From Desulfobacterales bacterium (GTDB taxonomy: Bacteria > Desulfobacterota > Desulfobacteria > Desulfobacterales > JAEINQ01), in assembly GCA_016342285.1 (NCBI GenBank), contig JAEINQ010000069.1, positions 1 through 32,960 of the forward strand: DNA of 32,960 nucleotides, written 5' to 3'. A program made the translations under genes and the position numbers. Of the stretch, positions 15,974-23,326 are shown in pieces (position 1 is the first letter of the stretch; each line of letters opens with the position of its first letter). Below the pieces are notes generated by a model. That model was not told the DNA's origin. It did not search any database and worked only from the letters and a program-made list of their open reading frames with translations.

Positions 15974-15981
15974 AAGAAAAA

Positions 15982-16500
15982 ATGGTAACGATGACAGACA
16001 ATAACACCGACCATGATCGTCGGATTGTTTTTCGTTCGGTCTCTCCGGAAAAAACCCGCGCTTTGGGCGCGGCTCTGGGACGGAAGCTGGATCATGGCGC
16101 GGTGATCGCCCTGAGCGGAGAACTCGGCGCGGGCAAGACCGCTTTTGTCCAGGGGCTGGCCCGGGGGCTTGGCGTGCCCCAAGACTATTATATCACCAGC
16201 CCCAGCTATACCCTGGTCAACGAATACCCAGGCCGAATGCCCCTGTTACATGTGGATCTTTACCGCCTTTTCTACCCGGTCGACCCCGAGGCGCTGGGAC
16301 TCGATGCCATGGATAACGGACAGGGGGTGGTGGCCATCGAATGGGTCGAGCGCATGGACCCCGACGACCTGGGAGCCCATCTCAAACTGACCTTTGCCAT
16401 CGGCCCAAACGCCAGCCGAACGATCACCGCCGCCGCCGCTGGACTTGGTGCTGTCAATCTGTTAAAAGCCTTTGAAACTTCTCTCAAGGAACTGTCATGA
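15982..16500 (+). CDS. tsaE: tRNA threonylcarbamoyladenosine biosynthesis ATPase TsaE
   Basis: TsaE is the ATPase that, with TsaB, TsaD and TsaC, installs the t6A modification at A37 of ANN-decoding tRNAs. The 172-residue protein has Walker A GELGAGKT (46-53), the SPSYTLVNEY switch motif, HVDLYRL and IEWVERM, all standard for the family. The start could be 15982 or the second ATG at 15991; neither has a good Shine-Dalgarno, possibly because the element just upstream displaced the original one. Its stop overlaps the lysC start (ATGA), giving translational coupling. Confidence 0.94.
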   Translation: MVTMTDNNTDHDRRIVFRSVSPEKTRALGAALGRKLDHGAVIALSGELGAGKTAFVQGLARGLGVPQDYYITSPSYTLVNEYPGRMPLLHVDLYRLFYPVDPEALGLDAMDNGQGVVAIEWVERMDPDDLGAHLKLTFAIGPNASRTITAAAAGLGAVNLLKAFETSLKELS

Positions 16501-17717
16501 GTCTATTTGTGCAAAAATTCGGCGGCACCTCCGTCGCCAACCTGGAGCGCATTCGAAACGTGGCCAAACGGGTCGCAAAAACCTACGATAGGGGCAACGA
16601 TGTGGTGGTGGTGGTCTCGGCCATGGCCGGCACCACCGACAGCCTGATCAAAATGGCCGAAGAGGTGACCGAGTCCCCCAGCAAACGTGAACTGGACATG
16701 CTGCTGGCCACCGGAGAGCAGACCTCGGCGGCCCTTCTGGCCATGACCCTTCAGTCCATGGGATACAAAGCGGTCTCTTTTCTCGGTCACCAGGCCGAGG
16801 TATGCACCGACCGGGCCTTTGGCAACGCACGCATTCTGGAAATCGGCGCCGGCCGGATCAAGGAAGCCATCGGGAAGAAAAAAATCGTCGTCCTCGCCGG
16901 TTTTCAGGGCGCTGACCCCAACGGTGACATCACCACCCTGGGCCGGGGCGGCTCGGATACGTCCGCCGTGGCCATTGCCGTGGCCATTTGCGCCGATGTC
17001 TGCGAAATCTACACCGATGTGGACGGTATCTATACGGCAGATCCCAACATTTGTGAAAAAGCCCGAAAGATCAAAGAAATCTCCTACGACGAGATGCTCA
17101 ACATGGCCAGCCTCGGCGCCAAGGTGCTTCAGATCCGGTCTGTCGGCTTTGCCAAGAAATACAACATTCCCGTACACGTAAGGTCATCTTTTTCCGAGGA
17201 GGAAGGAACCATGGTCGTCAATGAAGATTCGGGCATGGAGCAACTGGTGGTCTCAGGGGTCACCCACAACAAGGACGAAGCGCGCATCACCTTAAAAAAG
17301 GTGCCGGATCAACCGGGCATCGCCGCCAAGATCTTCGACCCCATTGCCGACGCCGGCATTATGGTGGACATGATCATTCAAAACACCCGAGCCGGCGGCC
17401 AGACCGACCTGACCTTCACCGTTCCCAAAAAAGACTACAAGCAGGCCCTGGAGATCGAACAGAAGGTCGCCAAAGAGATTGAGGCCGAAGAGGTCTGGGG
17501 CGATCCGAACATTGCCAAGGTATCGGTGATCGGGGTCGGCATGAAAAACCACTCCGGGGTGGCCTCCATCATGTTCCATACCCTGGCCAAGGAGAACATC
17601 AACATCATCATGATCAGCACCTCGGAGATCCGCATCTCCTGCATCGTCGAGGAAAAGTATACGGAACTGGCCGTCCGGGTGCTGCATACGGCCTTCGGCC
17701 TGGACAGCGACACCTGA
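16497..17717 (+). CDS. lysC: Aspartate kinase
   Basis: Aspartokinase phosphorylates L-aspartate, opening the pathway to lysine, threonine, methionine and diaminopimelate. The 406-residue protein has the kinase domain (1 to about 235) with KFGGTSV at 7-13, the GRGGSDTSA nucleotide/substrate loop near 142-150, and YTDVDGIYTADP near 176-187. Two C-terminal ACT regulatory domains follow (about 255-400), with the usual PGIAAKIFDPIADAGI effector loop. Four-base overlap with tsaE. An in-frame ATG at codon 239 (17211) has a strong internal Shine-Dalgarno, so a separate regulatory subunit may be made from the same gene. Feedback inhibition by lysine and/or threonine is expected from the ACT pair but not readable here. 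Confidence 0.96.
   Translation: MSLFVQKFGGTSVANLERIRNVAKRVAKTYDRGNDVVVVVSAMAGTTDSLIKMAEEVTESPSKRELDMLLATGEQTSAALLAMTLQSMGYKAVSFLGHQAEVCTDRAFGNARILEIGAGRIKEAIGKKKIVVLAGFQGADPNGDITTLGRGGSDTSAVAIAVAICADVCEIYTDVDGIYTADPNICEKARKIKEISYDEMLNMASLGAKVLQIRSVGFAKKYNIPVHVRSSFSEEEGTMVVNEDSGMEQLVVSGVTHNKDEARITLKKVPDQPGIAAKIFDPIADAGIMVDMIIQNTRAGGQTDLTFTVPKKDYKQALEIEQKVAKEIEAEEVWGDPNIAKVSVIGVGMKNHSGVASIMFHTLAKENINIIMISTSEIRISCIVEEKYTELAVRVLHTAFGLDSDT
17196..17213 (+). promoter_or_regulatory. Internal Shine-Dalgarno and start for a lysC beta subunit
   Basis: Within lysC, GAGGAGGAAGG (17196-17206) precedes an in-frame ATG at 17211. Initiation here would give a 168-residue protein made only of the ACT domains, the size of the beta subunit produced by in-frame internal starts in Bacillus and Corynebacterium aspartokinases (alpha2beta2). 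The same bases encode Glu-Glu-Glu-Gly-Thr, so part of the match could be due to codon choice. Confidence 0.5.
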
Positions 17718-17841
17718 TGGACCGGTAAAGCATCCGCCGGCATTTCTTTTTCTTTTGATAAAAACCCTTGATCTTCCTCATGTCCGGCGTCGAAGTCAGC
17801 CCGATCTTTCAGAGCCGGCACCGGGCCGAATCCGGCCGTCG

Positions 17842-18564
17842 TCACCCTTGGGCGCCATGGATCTCCTCGGCGATCCGTTGGGCAGCGCGGACCGGGTCGG
17901 AAGCATCGCGGATGGGCCGGCCGATGACCAGGTAGTCGGCCCCGGCGGCAATGGCCGCGGCCGGTGTGACCACCCGGCGCTGGTCGTCTGCCCCCGCACC
18001 CTCCCAGGCCGGCCGAATCCCCGGGGTCACGGTCAGGAAATCGCGCCCGAAAGCCGACTTCATGGCCGACACCTCCAGCCCCGAACAAACCACCCCCTGG
18101 CAGCCGGTATCCCGGGCCATGGCGGCCCGTTGCATGACGAGCCGGTTCAGGTCGTCGGAAAGTTCGCGGCGAAATCCGGCAGCGGCAATCTCTTCGGGAG
18201 AAACGCTGGTGAGAACGGTGACCCCGAGAACGCCGGCCCTTCCACCGCCGCCGGAAACGGCCGCCTCCAGCATCCGCGGACTCTCGCCGCAGTGAACCGT
18301 GACGAAATCGACCCCCAGGTCAGCCGCCGCGGCCATGGCCCGACCGACGGTGGCCGGAATGTCATGGAGTTTGAGATCGAGAAAGATCCGCCGGGCACCG
18401 GCCCGTTTCATGGCGTCGACAATAGGCGGGCCGGTTCGGATGAAAAGTTCCAGTCCCACCTTGAACATGCCCACACAACCGCAAAGCTGTTGGACATAGG
18501 TTGCGGCTTCAGCCTCGCTGGATACATCCAGCGGAAAGACAATGTATTCGCTTGCCGTCTTCAT
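17842..18564 (-). CDS. pyrF: Orotidine 5'-phosphate decarboxylase
   Basis: PyrF decarboxylates OMP to UMP, the last step of de novo pyrimidine synthesis. The 240-residue protein starts at the ATG at 18564, with AGGAG 6 nt upstream; an upstream in-frame extension to 18732 lacks family similarity. The catalytic signature FLDLKLHDIPATVG lies at about 61-74, with TVHCGE, VTPGIRPAW and the phosphate-binding VIGRPIRDA toward the C-terminus. It is convergent with lysC; a GGCCG-N4-CGGCC hairpin (17824-17837) just past its stop has no T-run. Confidence 0.95.
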   Translation of the reverse strand: MKTASEYIVFPLDVSSEAEAATYVQQLCGCVGMFKVGLELFIRTGPPIVDAMKRAGARRIFLDLKLHDIPATVGRAMAAAADLGVDFVTVHCGESPRMLEAAVSGGGGRAGVLGVTVLTSVSPEEIAAAGFRRELSDDLNRLVMQRAAMARDTGCQGVVCSGLEVSAMKSAFGRDFLTVTPGIRPAWEGAGADDQRRVVTPAAAIAAGADYLVIGRPIRDASDPVRAAQRIAEEIHGAQG

Positions 18565-18749
18565 GGGGTCTCCTGTCTGCCGGCCTTTGGGTAAATGCCG
18601 GAAACACCAGATGTCAGATTGTCGGTAATGGAGCGCCCCATCGACCGTGCCGGCTTCCTTAAGGGAGGGCGTGGGACCTCTCTCCGGCTCCCGTGGTTGC
18701 CGAAAGGTCTGGACAGGGCACCAAACCGTCAAAGCGACAACCCAGGAGA

Positions 18750-19760
18750 TCAGAGGGTGCCAAGATCAATGGCATGGATCACATCCTTAGCCTCTTTAAA
18801 GGCAGGATCGATTTCCAGGGCTTTTTCGAAAAAGACTCTGGCCTGCTGGGAATTTTTCAGGTCGATGTGAAGTCGGCCGATGTTGTAATAGATACTCGTC
18901 TCCCTGGGATGGATCCTCAGGGCTTTCTGATAATATTTCAGAGCCGCGGAATAATCGCCTCTTTTACGGCAGATCACCCCGAGGCTGTTGTAAACATTGA
19001 CGGTTTGCGGATTGATTTCGAGAATTTCTTCAAGGATCTGTTCGGCATACTCGTCCTTTTCCGTACTGGTGTAAATATCGGCGGCTTTCTGCAGGCATTT
19101 CTCGGCGTCATTGTCTCTTCCCAGAACACGGTAGACCCGGCCCATGGCTTCAAAGGCCCGGGCATAGAGCCGGTCCAGCCGGGTGGCTTTTTGGAAGGCG
19201 ATGAGCGCATCGTCGTATTTGCCCTGGCTGGTCTTGATATATCCGATATTGTAATACACTTCGGCGCTTTCACTCTGGGTGGTCATCAGCTCGAAAACGC
19301 TCAGGGCTTTGCCATGGTTTCCGGATTCCAGCAGTTTCAGCCCTTCTTCCAGGCGCTTTGCGGCCTCGACGATCCCCGGTTCGGCCTCGACCTCGGCGAT
19401 GGCCTTGAGTTTGTCCCTGACGTTATCCACATTGAAGGGTTTCAGGAACAGCCCGGTAACGCCGGCCCGGCCGGCCTCGATGATATCGGCCTTGGAAAAC
19501 GCAGGCCGGGACAGGTAAAAATAGGTTTCCGAAAGGTTCTGGTCGCTCCGTACGATTTTCAGCATGGCCAGACCCGACATTTCCGGCATATTCCATGACG
19601 CCACCACGCAATCGGCCTTTTTCAGGCGCATCATGGACCAACCGTCCAGGGTGTTCGCGGATCTTCGCACATCCCTGAATCCCAGAATCTGTAATATATC
19701 GGAAAAACCCCGCAGGGCGACGGCATCGGTATCAAGGAGCAGAAAAGACAACTTCTTCAT
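18750..19760 (-). CDS. Receiver-like domain (no phospho-acceptor Asp) plus TPR protein
   Basis: A 336-residue cytoplasmic protein. Residues 1-120 have the response-regulator receiver fold: acidic pair Asp10/Asp12, the NMPEMSG loop (57-63), and the conserved Lys107 in LFLKPF. The phospho-acceptor position just before WNMP is Ser55 rather than Asp, so canonical phosphorylation is not expected. Residues about 135-330 are TPR repeats (AEVYYNIGYIKTSQGKYDDAL, VYNSLGVICRKRGDYSAAL, SIYYNIGRLHIDLKNSQQA). It starts 3 nt after the stop of the class I adenylate cyclase and is surely in its operon. A scaffold or protein-protein adaptor role is inferred; known relatives in this lineage are annotated only as TPR/response-regulator proteins. 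Confidence 0.85.
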   Translation of the reverse strand: MKKLSFLLLDTDAVALRGFSDILQILGFRDVRRSANTLDGWSMMRLKKADCVVASWNMPEMSGLAMLKIVRSDQNLSETYFYLSRPAFSKADIIEAGRAGVTGLFLKPFNVDNVRDKLKAIAEVEAEPGIVEAAKRLEEGLKLLESGNHGKALSVFELMTTQSESAEVYYNIGYIKTSQGKYDDALIAFQKATRLDRLYARAFEAMGRVYRVLGRDNDAEKCLQKAADIYTSTEKDEYAEQILEEILEINPQTVNVYNSLGVICRKRGDYSAALKYYQKALRIHPRETSIYYNIGRLHIDLKNSQQARVFFEKALEIDPAFKEAKDVIHAIDLGTL

Positions 19761-19763
19761 CGT

Positions 19764-21803
19764 TTATCCTATAGGGCATGGGAAAATATCCAGCATCGGT
19801 TTGGTGCCTTCGGGACCAGGGGCCTGCACTTCAACGCCTGGAGACGATGGTGCCGAACCCGTTCTCTTGAGCGTGGCATAGATCTGTTCAACGAGCCGTG
19901 TCGTCTCGGAGATTTCTCCCGGTCCGGCCGGAACCATCCGGTAAAGAAATGGCGGGACCGGGTTTTCAGGCGCCAGCCGTTGAAGACGGGTGGCAATTTT
20001 ATAGCATTTGGCCCAGTGGTTTTCAATAGCGCCCAGGTCGAGGCGAAATTGGAAAAACTCTCCCCATGAATTTCTCACCAGAAAATCCGCCAACGACAGA
20101 TCGGCCCTGCCCCGGATCGACGCTCCATGAATAAACACCGCCGCCATTTCGTTTCGGGGAGGCAGGGCAAAATCACCGGCCCCCGGGGGCATGGATTTAA
20201 AAAAAACATCCACCCGATCCAAAATCCGCCCGGATCGCCCCGTGGAAAAAGGCGGTGGCGCCTGAACGAAACGGACCGACGTCTCTGCCGAGGGGTGAAT
20301 GCCGTTGCGGATCAGCCATCCGATCACGCCGGCCAGCGCCGGCCCGACAAAGAGGACCTCCCGGCTGTCCGGGAGAAGCACGGACCAGATCCCGCCCGAA
20401 GGATTCGGCTCGACATTGACCCAAAGGGCTTTGCCCCGGGTCCTGATCTTAAGATAGCTTGAACAATGGGGCAATTTATCCGGTTTGGACTGGAAATAGG
20501 CGGCCATCCGGTTTTTCAAAAGGGTCAGATCCGGTTCCGCCATGCCGTCGCCGGGTTTGGGTTCATCATGGTGTTTTGAAATGAGGTGGTAGAGAAAAGA
20601 AAGCTTGGCCAAAAGTCGGGATTCAAAATCGACTGTATCCTGTTCCGTCCACGACTGCCAGGCCCGGAGCCGGCCGATGCGCTGGCGGTCCCAGGCCCAT
20701 TGACGAACAAACCGGTCACTGAGCACCCTTGCGGGGTGGTCCGATTCGACATCCCTGCGCCTCGGGTAGCCGTTGAGCCGCAGGAATACCGATTCCTTCG
20801 CCAGATCGAGGCCTTCAGCGTCCTCGATCTGTTCAAAAAACGCCAAAACAGCGTCAAAGACCACTAGGTAGGGATCCAGATGCCCCTGTCCGCCACGACT
20901 GTCTTGAATCCGTTGTTTGACGACATCGCACAACAGGCCGGTGGTTTTATGGAAAAAATGGTAGTGCCCGATCAATGACGCTTTGAGGAACGACTTGACC
21001 GGATCTTTACCGGCCTTGTAAATCTGCCATAAGATGGCACCGAGACTTTCCTGCGGCCAAATCTCGGTCAGATTGCCAAGATCCACGTAGTCGTCCGGAT
21101 CGTAGTGAAGGTGATCGGACCGGCCGGCCTGCCTGATCCGCTGCTGGTAGGCCCGGTCACCGATCCCGGGCGGAAGCACCGCCCAGAAAGGAATCCGACC
21201 GGCGACAACGATAAAGGTTCGGTAAAACTCCTCCTTTAGAATTGTTTTTTGAGCCGAACCCGAACTCTCTGCATCGACAGAAGAAAAATCGTTGCGACGC
21301 ACCTGATCGGCGTCCATCATAAAAAAATGGACCTCTTGCCCAAACGCGTCAGCACCCCATTGGGTAATACCCGAGAGTTTTTGGTTCAGCAGCCCCAACC
21401 GCTCGTCGTCCAGGTTCGTTCGGTCCACCAGCATCCAGTAATCGAAATCCGAGAAACTGGTCTGCGCCAGGGTACCGACACTCCCCATCAGGTAGAGTCC
21501 GTCGATCCAGTACTGATCTGAAACGCACCGGCGCAGGTCATCGACGCCGAGGTTGAAATGCGCGACGGCCTTTTTCCAGAACCCGGTGGTATGAAACTGA
21601 TAAATTCCGCAAGGGGTGCGTGGATGGTCGACATATCCGGGAAAATCCGGGTGGTTCACGTGCAACAGAAAAGGGGCCAGGGAAAAGAAATCGAGTCTTT
21701 TGTGGGGCAGAATCTGGATCAATTCCCGCAGGCGAACGATATTGTAGTGGCTGAAGGCCTTGCGGGCCCAGTGGATTCTGCGGGCAGAGGATTTCGGATC
21801 CAT
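19764..21803 (-). CDS. Class I (CyaA-type) adenylate cyclase
   Basis: The product resembles the catalytic region of enterobacterial CyaA, which makes cAMP from ATP through a nucleotidyltransferase fold. With the start at 21803 (GGGAA 5-6 nt upstream; a Met seven codons earlier has no such site) it is 679 residues. The catalytic signature GSVGTLAQTSFSDFDYW falls at about 107-123, with the Ser-Asp-x-Asp-x-Trp pattern that in E. coli CyaA is Ser113, Asp114, Asp116 and Trp118. It is shorter than E. coli CyaA (848 residues), so the C-terminal regulatory part appears reduced or replaced. No Crp-type receptor is in the window. The receiver-TPR gene follows 3 nt later. Confidence 0.85.
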   Translation of the reverse strand: MDPKSSARRIHWARKAFSHYNIVRLRELIQILPHKRLDFFSLAPFLLHVNHPDFPGYVDHPRTPCGIYQFHTTGFWKKAVAHFNLGVDDLRRCVSDQYWIDGLYLMGSVGTLAQTSFSDFDYWMLVDRTNLDDERLGLLNQKLSGITQWGADAFGQEVHFFMMDADQVRRNDFSSVDAESSGSAQKTILKEEFYRTFIVVAGRIPFWAVLPPGIGDRAYQQRIRQAGRSDHLHYDPDDYVDLGNLTEIWPQESLGAILWQIYKAGKDPVKSFLKASLIGHYHFFHKTTGLLCDVVKQRIQDSRGGQGHLDPYLVVFDAVLAFFEQIEDAEGLDLAKESVFLRLNGYPRRRDVESDHPARVLSDRFVRQWAWDRQRIGRLRAWQSWTEQDTVDFESRLLAKLSFLYHLISKHHDEPKPGDGMAEPDLTLLKNRMAAYFQSKPDKLPHCSSYLKIRTRGKALWVNVEPNPSGGIWSVLLPDSREVLFVGPALAGVIGWLIRNGIHPSAETSVRFVQAPPPFSTGRSGRILDRVDVFFKSMPPGAGDFALPPRNEMAAVFIHGASIRGRADLSLADFLVRNSWGEFFQFRLDLGAIENHWAKCYKIATRLQRLAPENPVPPFLYRMVPAGPGEISETTRLVEQIYATLKRTGSAPSSPGVEVQAPGPEGTKPMLDIFPCPIG

Positions 21804-21906
21804 TGTGTTCCCAATTGATCTCATTCATTTATAGACAAAGCGCAACAATTCGTCTTGAAAAAAGAGACCGATACGATAGTATACAGAAATGATGTGAATC
21901 TGTCCG

Positions 21907-21928
21907 GGGTCGGCCCGTTGGCCGACCC
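21907..21928 (+). terminator. Perfect GC hairpin followed by a T-rich tract, in a 5' leader
   Basis: GGGTCGGCC (21907-21915) and GGCCGACCC (21920-21928) form a perfect 9-bp stem with a CGTT loop, followed by TATTTTGTGTCTTT. It has the form of a rho-independent terminator in the plus direction. It is oddly placed, 35 nt upstream of the start of the next plus-strand gene with no plus-strand gene ending nearby, so attenuation of the 21964 gene or an arm-less relative of the local repeats are both possible. Confidence 0.55.
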
Positions 21929-21963
21929 TATTTTGTGTCTTTGCCACAACCCTGATCATCGCC

Positions 21964-22269
21964 ATGACCGATAACCAAAAAACTGAAAAACCATTCGATC
22001 TTGACGCACTGATTCTGCCCGAAGCAGCTCGGATCCAAGAGGCGCTTACTCAGGACCCGGTACCGTCATTTTCTCCTGAACCGGATCCAAAGCCCTCTCC
22101 CGATGAGGCCCCTGTCAGCCCCCAGAGCAATTCTCGGGAAGCCGGCGACGCTGCCCACGGACTCGTCAGCCGCCCGGCCAGAATTATTTTGACCACGCTG
22201 GTGGGCGTAACCGCGCTGATCTGGTTATTCCTGCTACTGATCTACCTCTGGGATTGGATTCTGCGGTAG
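21964..22269 (+). CDS. Small single-pass membrane protein, unknown function
   Basis: A 101-residue protein I do not recognise. Residues 1-70 are hydrophilic, Pro/Glu/Ser-rich and probably disordered; residues about 74-97 form one hydrophobic segment (IILTTLVGVTALIWLFLLLIY), leaving almost nothing after it, so it reads as a C-terminally tail-anchored protein. The ATG has no clear Shine-Dalgarno. It is divergent from the adenylate cyclase gene and preceded by the hairpin at 21907. The existence of the gene rests on the coherent composition and membrane segment. Confidence 0.6.
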   Translation: MTDNQKTEKPFDLDALILPEAARIQEALTQDPVPSFSPEPDPKPSPDEAPVSPQSNSREAGDAAHGLVSRPARIILTTLVGVTALIWLFLLLIYLWDWILR

Positions 22270-22452
22270 ACGCCACCCCCCGATAATCAAACACTTGTCC
22301 TGTCAGACACAATAGGATGCTTCCAGACCCTTGGCAAGGGACGCCTGGCCGCAGAATCCGCTGCTTGCAGCAGGACGGGCCATCTGCATCGCCTGAAAAC
22401 GACTTTCCCGGGCCGGATTCAGCCGACATGGGTCGAGTGAGAGGCCGCACCC

Positions 22453-22530
22453 GCGGAATGGGTGACTTCAGGAGGCCCTCCATAGGAGGGTTTAATATCC
22501 AATTTTCAATTCTCAATGTTCAAGGAAGGT
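22453..22530 (+). repeat. Solo left half of the 13201-type element
   Basis: GCGGAATGGGTGACTTCAGG at 22453 matches the leader of the element at 13201. Then come a perfect CCCTCC-ATA-GGAGGG hairpin, AATATCCAATTTTCAATTCT, and further 7-nt CAATNNN units ending CAAGGAAGGT. Similarity stops at the point where the 13201 copy enters its core, so this copy lacks core and right arm. The fadR -35 box begins 6 nt later. Confidence 0.75.
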
Positions 22531-22535
22531 CTGGG

Positions 22536-22575
22536 TTGACAACCCCCGGAATGAACTGGTATGACCTCTTACCAG
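22536..22575 (+). promoter_or_regulatory. fadR promoter with overlapping FadR operator
   Basis: TTGACA at 22536-22541 and TATGAC at 22560-22565 (18-nt spacer) form a sigma-70 promoter. The 17-mer AACTGGTATGACCTCTT (22554-22570) matches the E. coli FadR operator core (CTGGT-N2-GACC) as I recall it, and overlaps the -10. An additional dyad CTGGT-N10-ACCAG spans 22556-22575. Placement implies repression of the operon by its own first gene product. Confidence 0.75.
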
Positions 22576-22607
22576 ATAATCGTGAATCCACAATTGAAAC
22601 GGCCACC

Positions 22608-23324
22608 ATGACACCATTTCCGAAGCACGAAAAACCCATGCGTCCGCGGGAATTTGCCGAACACCGCATCGTGACGGCGATCCTCGACGGCACCTACCCG
22701 CCGGGTGCGCCCCTTCCCGGTGAAAGGGATCTGGCCGAAGCCCTGGGAATCACACGGCCCACCCTGCGCGAAACCCTTCAACGCCTGTCGCGGGAAGGCT
22801 GGATTCGCATCCACCACGGCAAGCCCTCGGTGGTCAACGACTACTGGCAGCACGGCGGGTTGAGCCTGCTGGGAACCCTGGCCACCTACGGCGAGTTCCT
22901 GCCCAACGGTTTCATCGACCACCTGCTCGAGGTCCGGCTCACGCTCTTGCCCGAGGTGGCCGGCCTGGCCATGACCCGGTCTCCGGGAGCGCTCGACAAC
23001 CACCTGACCCAGGCCGAAGCCCTCGAAGACAAGGCGGAAATCTACGGGGCCTTCGACTGGGGACTTCAGATATGCATGACCCGCGGCAGCGGCAATCCGA
23101 TCTTCCCCCTCATTCTCAACGATTTTACCGCCATTTACCGCACCATGGGCCATAGGTATTTCACCATGCCCCGGGCACGCCTGGCTTCGGCGGCCTATTA
23201 CCGGGATCTTCGCCGGCAGCTAAAGCGGGGCCGCGAGGCCGTGGAGCAGAGCGTCCGCAGGGCCATGGCCGAAAGCATCGACATCTGGCAACAGTTGAAA
23301 CAAAAAGACAAAGGCAAGTATTGA
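22608..23324 (+). CDS. fadR: FadR-family (GntR) acyl-CoA-responsive regulator
   Basis: A 238-residue transcription factor, nearly the length of E. coli FadR (239). The N-terminal winged helix contains PGERDLAEALGITRPTLRETL and the wing IHHGKPSVVNDYW. DNA-contacting residues of E. coli FadR (Arg35, Thr44, Arg45, Arg49 and His65) have equivalents; Thr46 is Pro. The C-terminal all-helical FCD domain retains GNPIFPLILNDFTAIYRTMGHRYF, like the acyl-CoA-binding part of FadR. Starts at 22608 or 22638 are both possible and neither has a strong Shine-Dalgarno. It leads the glpD and AGPS-like genes (2-nt and 4-nt-overlap spacing), so it likely ties this operon to fatty acyl-CoA levels. Confidence 0.85.
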   Translation: MTPFPKHEKPMRPREFAEHRIVTAILDGTYPPGAPLPGERDLAEALGITRPTLRETLQRLSREGWIRIHHGKPSVVNDYWQHGGLSLLGTLATYGEFLPNGFIDHLLEVRLTLLPEVAGLAMTRSPGALDNHLTQAEALEDKAEIYGAFDWGLQICMTRGSGNPIFPLILNDFTAIYRTMGHRYFTMPRARLASAAYYRDLRRQLKRGREAVEQSVRRAMAESIDIWQQLKQKDKGKY

Positions 23325-23326
23325 CC

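Larger units (their letters stand above)
22270..22607. other. Intergenic region upstream of fadR
   Basis: The first 180 bp contain only short inverted repeats (for example GCTGC-TT-GCAGC near 22360) and no gene. From 22453 to about 22528 lies a relic of the 13201-type element. It is followed directly by the fadR promoter and operator (22536-22575) and a 30-nt leader. An open reading frame in frame with fadR runs from 22317 through this whole region but crosses the repeat and the promoter, so it is not taken as coding. Confidence 0.7.

Noticed and set aside
15850..16182. Minus-strand 110-codon gene across the element and tsaE
   Set aside because: It overlaps tsaE antisense, has no Shine-Dalgarno, and crosses the right arm; no domain is visible.
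17824..17837. Terminator between lysC and pyrF
   Set aside because: The GGCCG-N4-CGGCC hairpin is short and has no T-run on either strand.
22317..22607. N-terminal extension of FadR by 97 residues
   Set aside because: The extension is encoded by a dispersed repeat, the promoter and the operator, and E. coli FadR has the length of the product starting at 22608.
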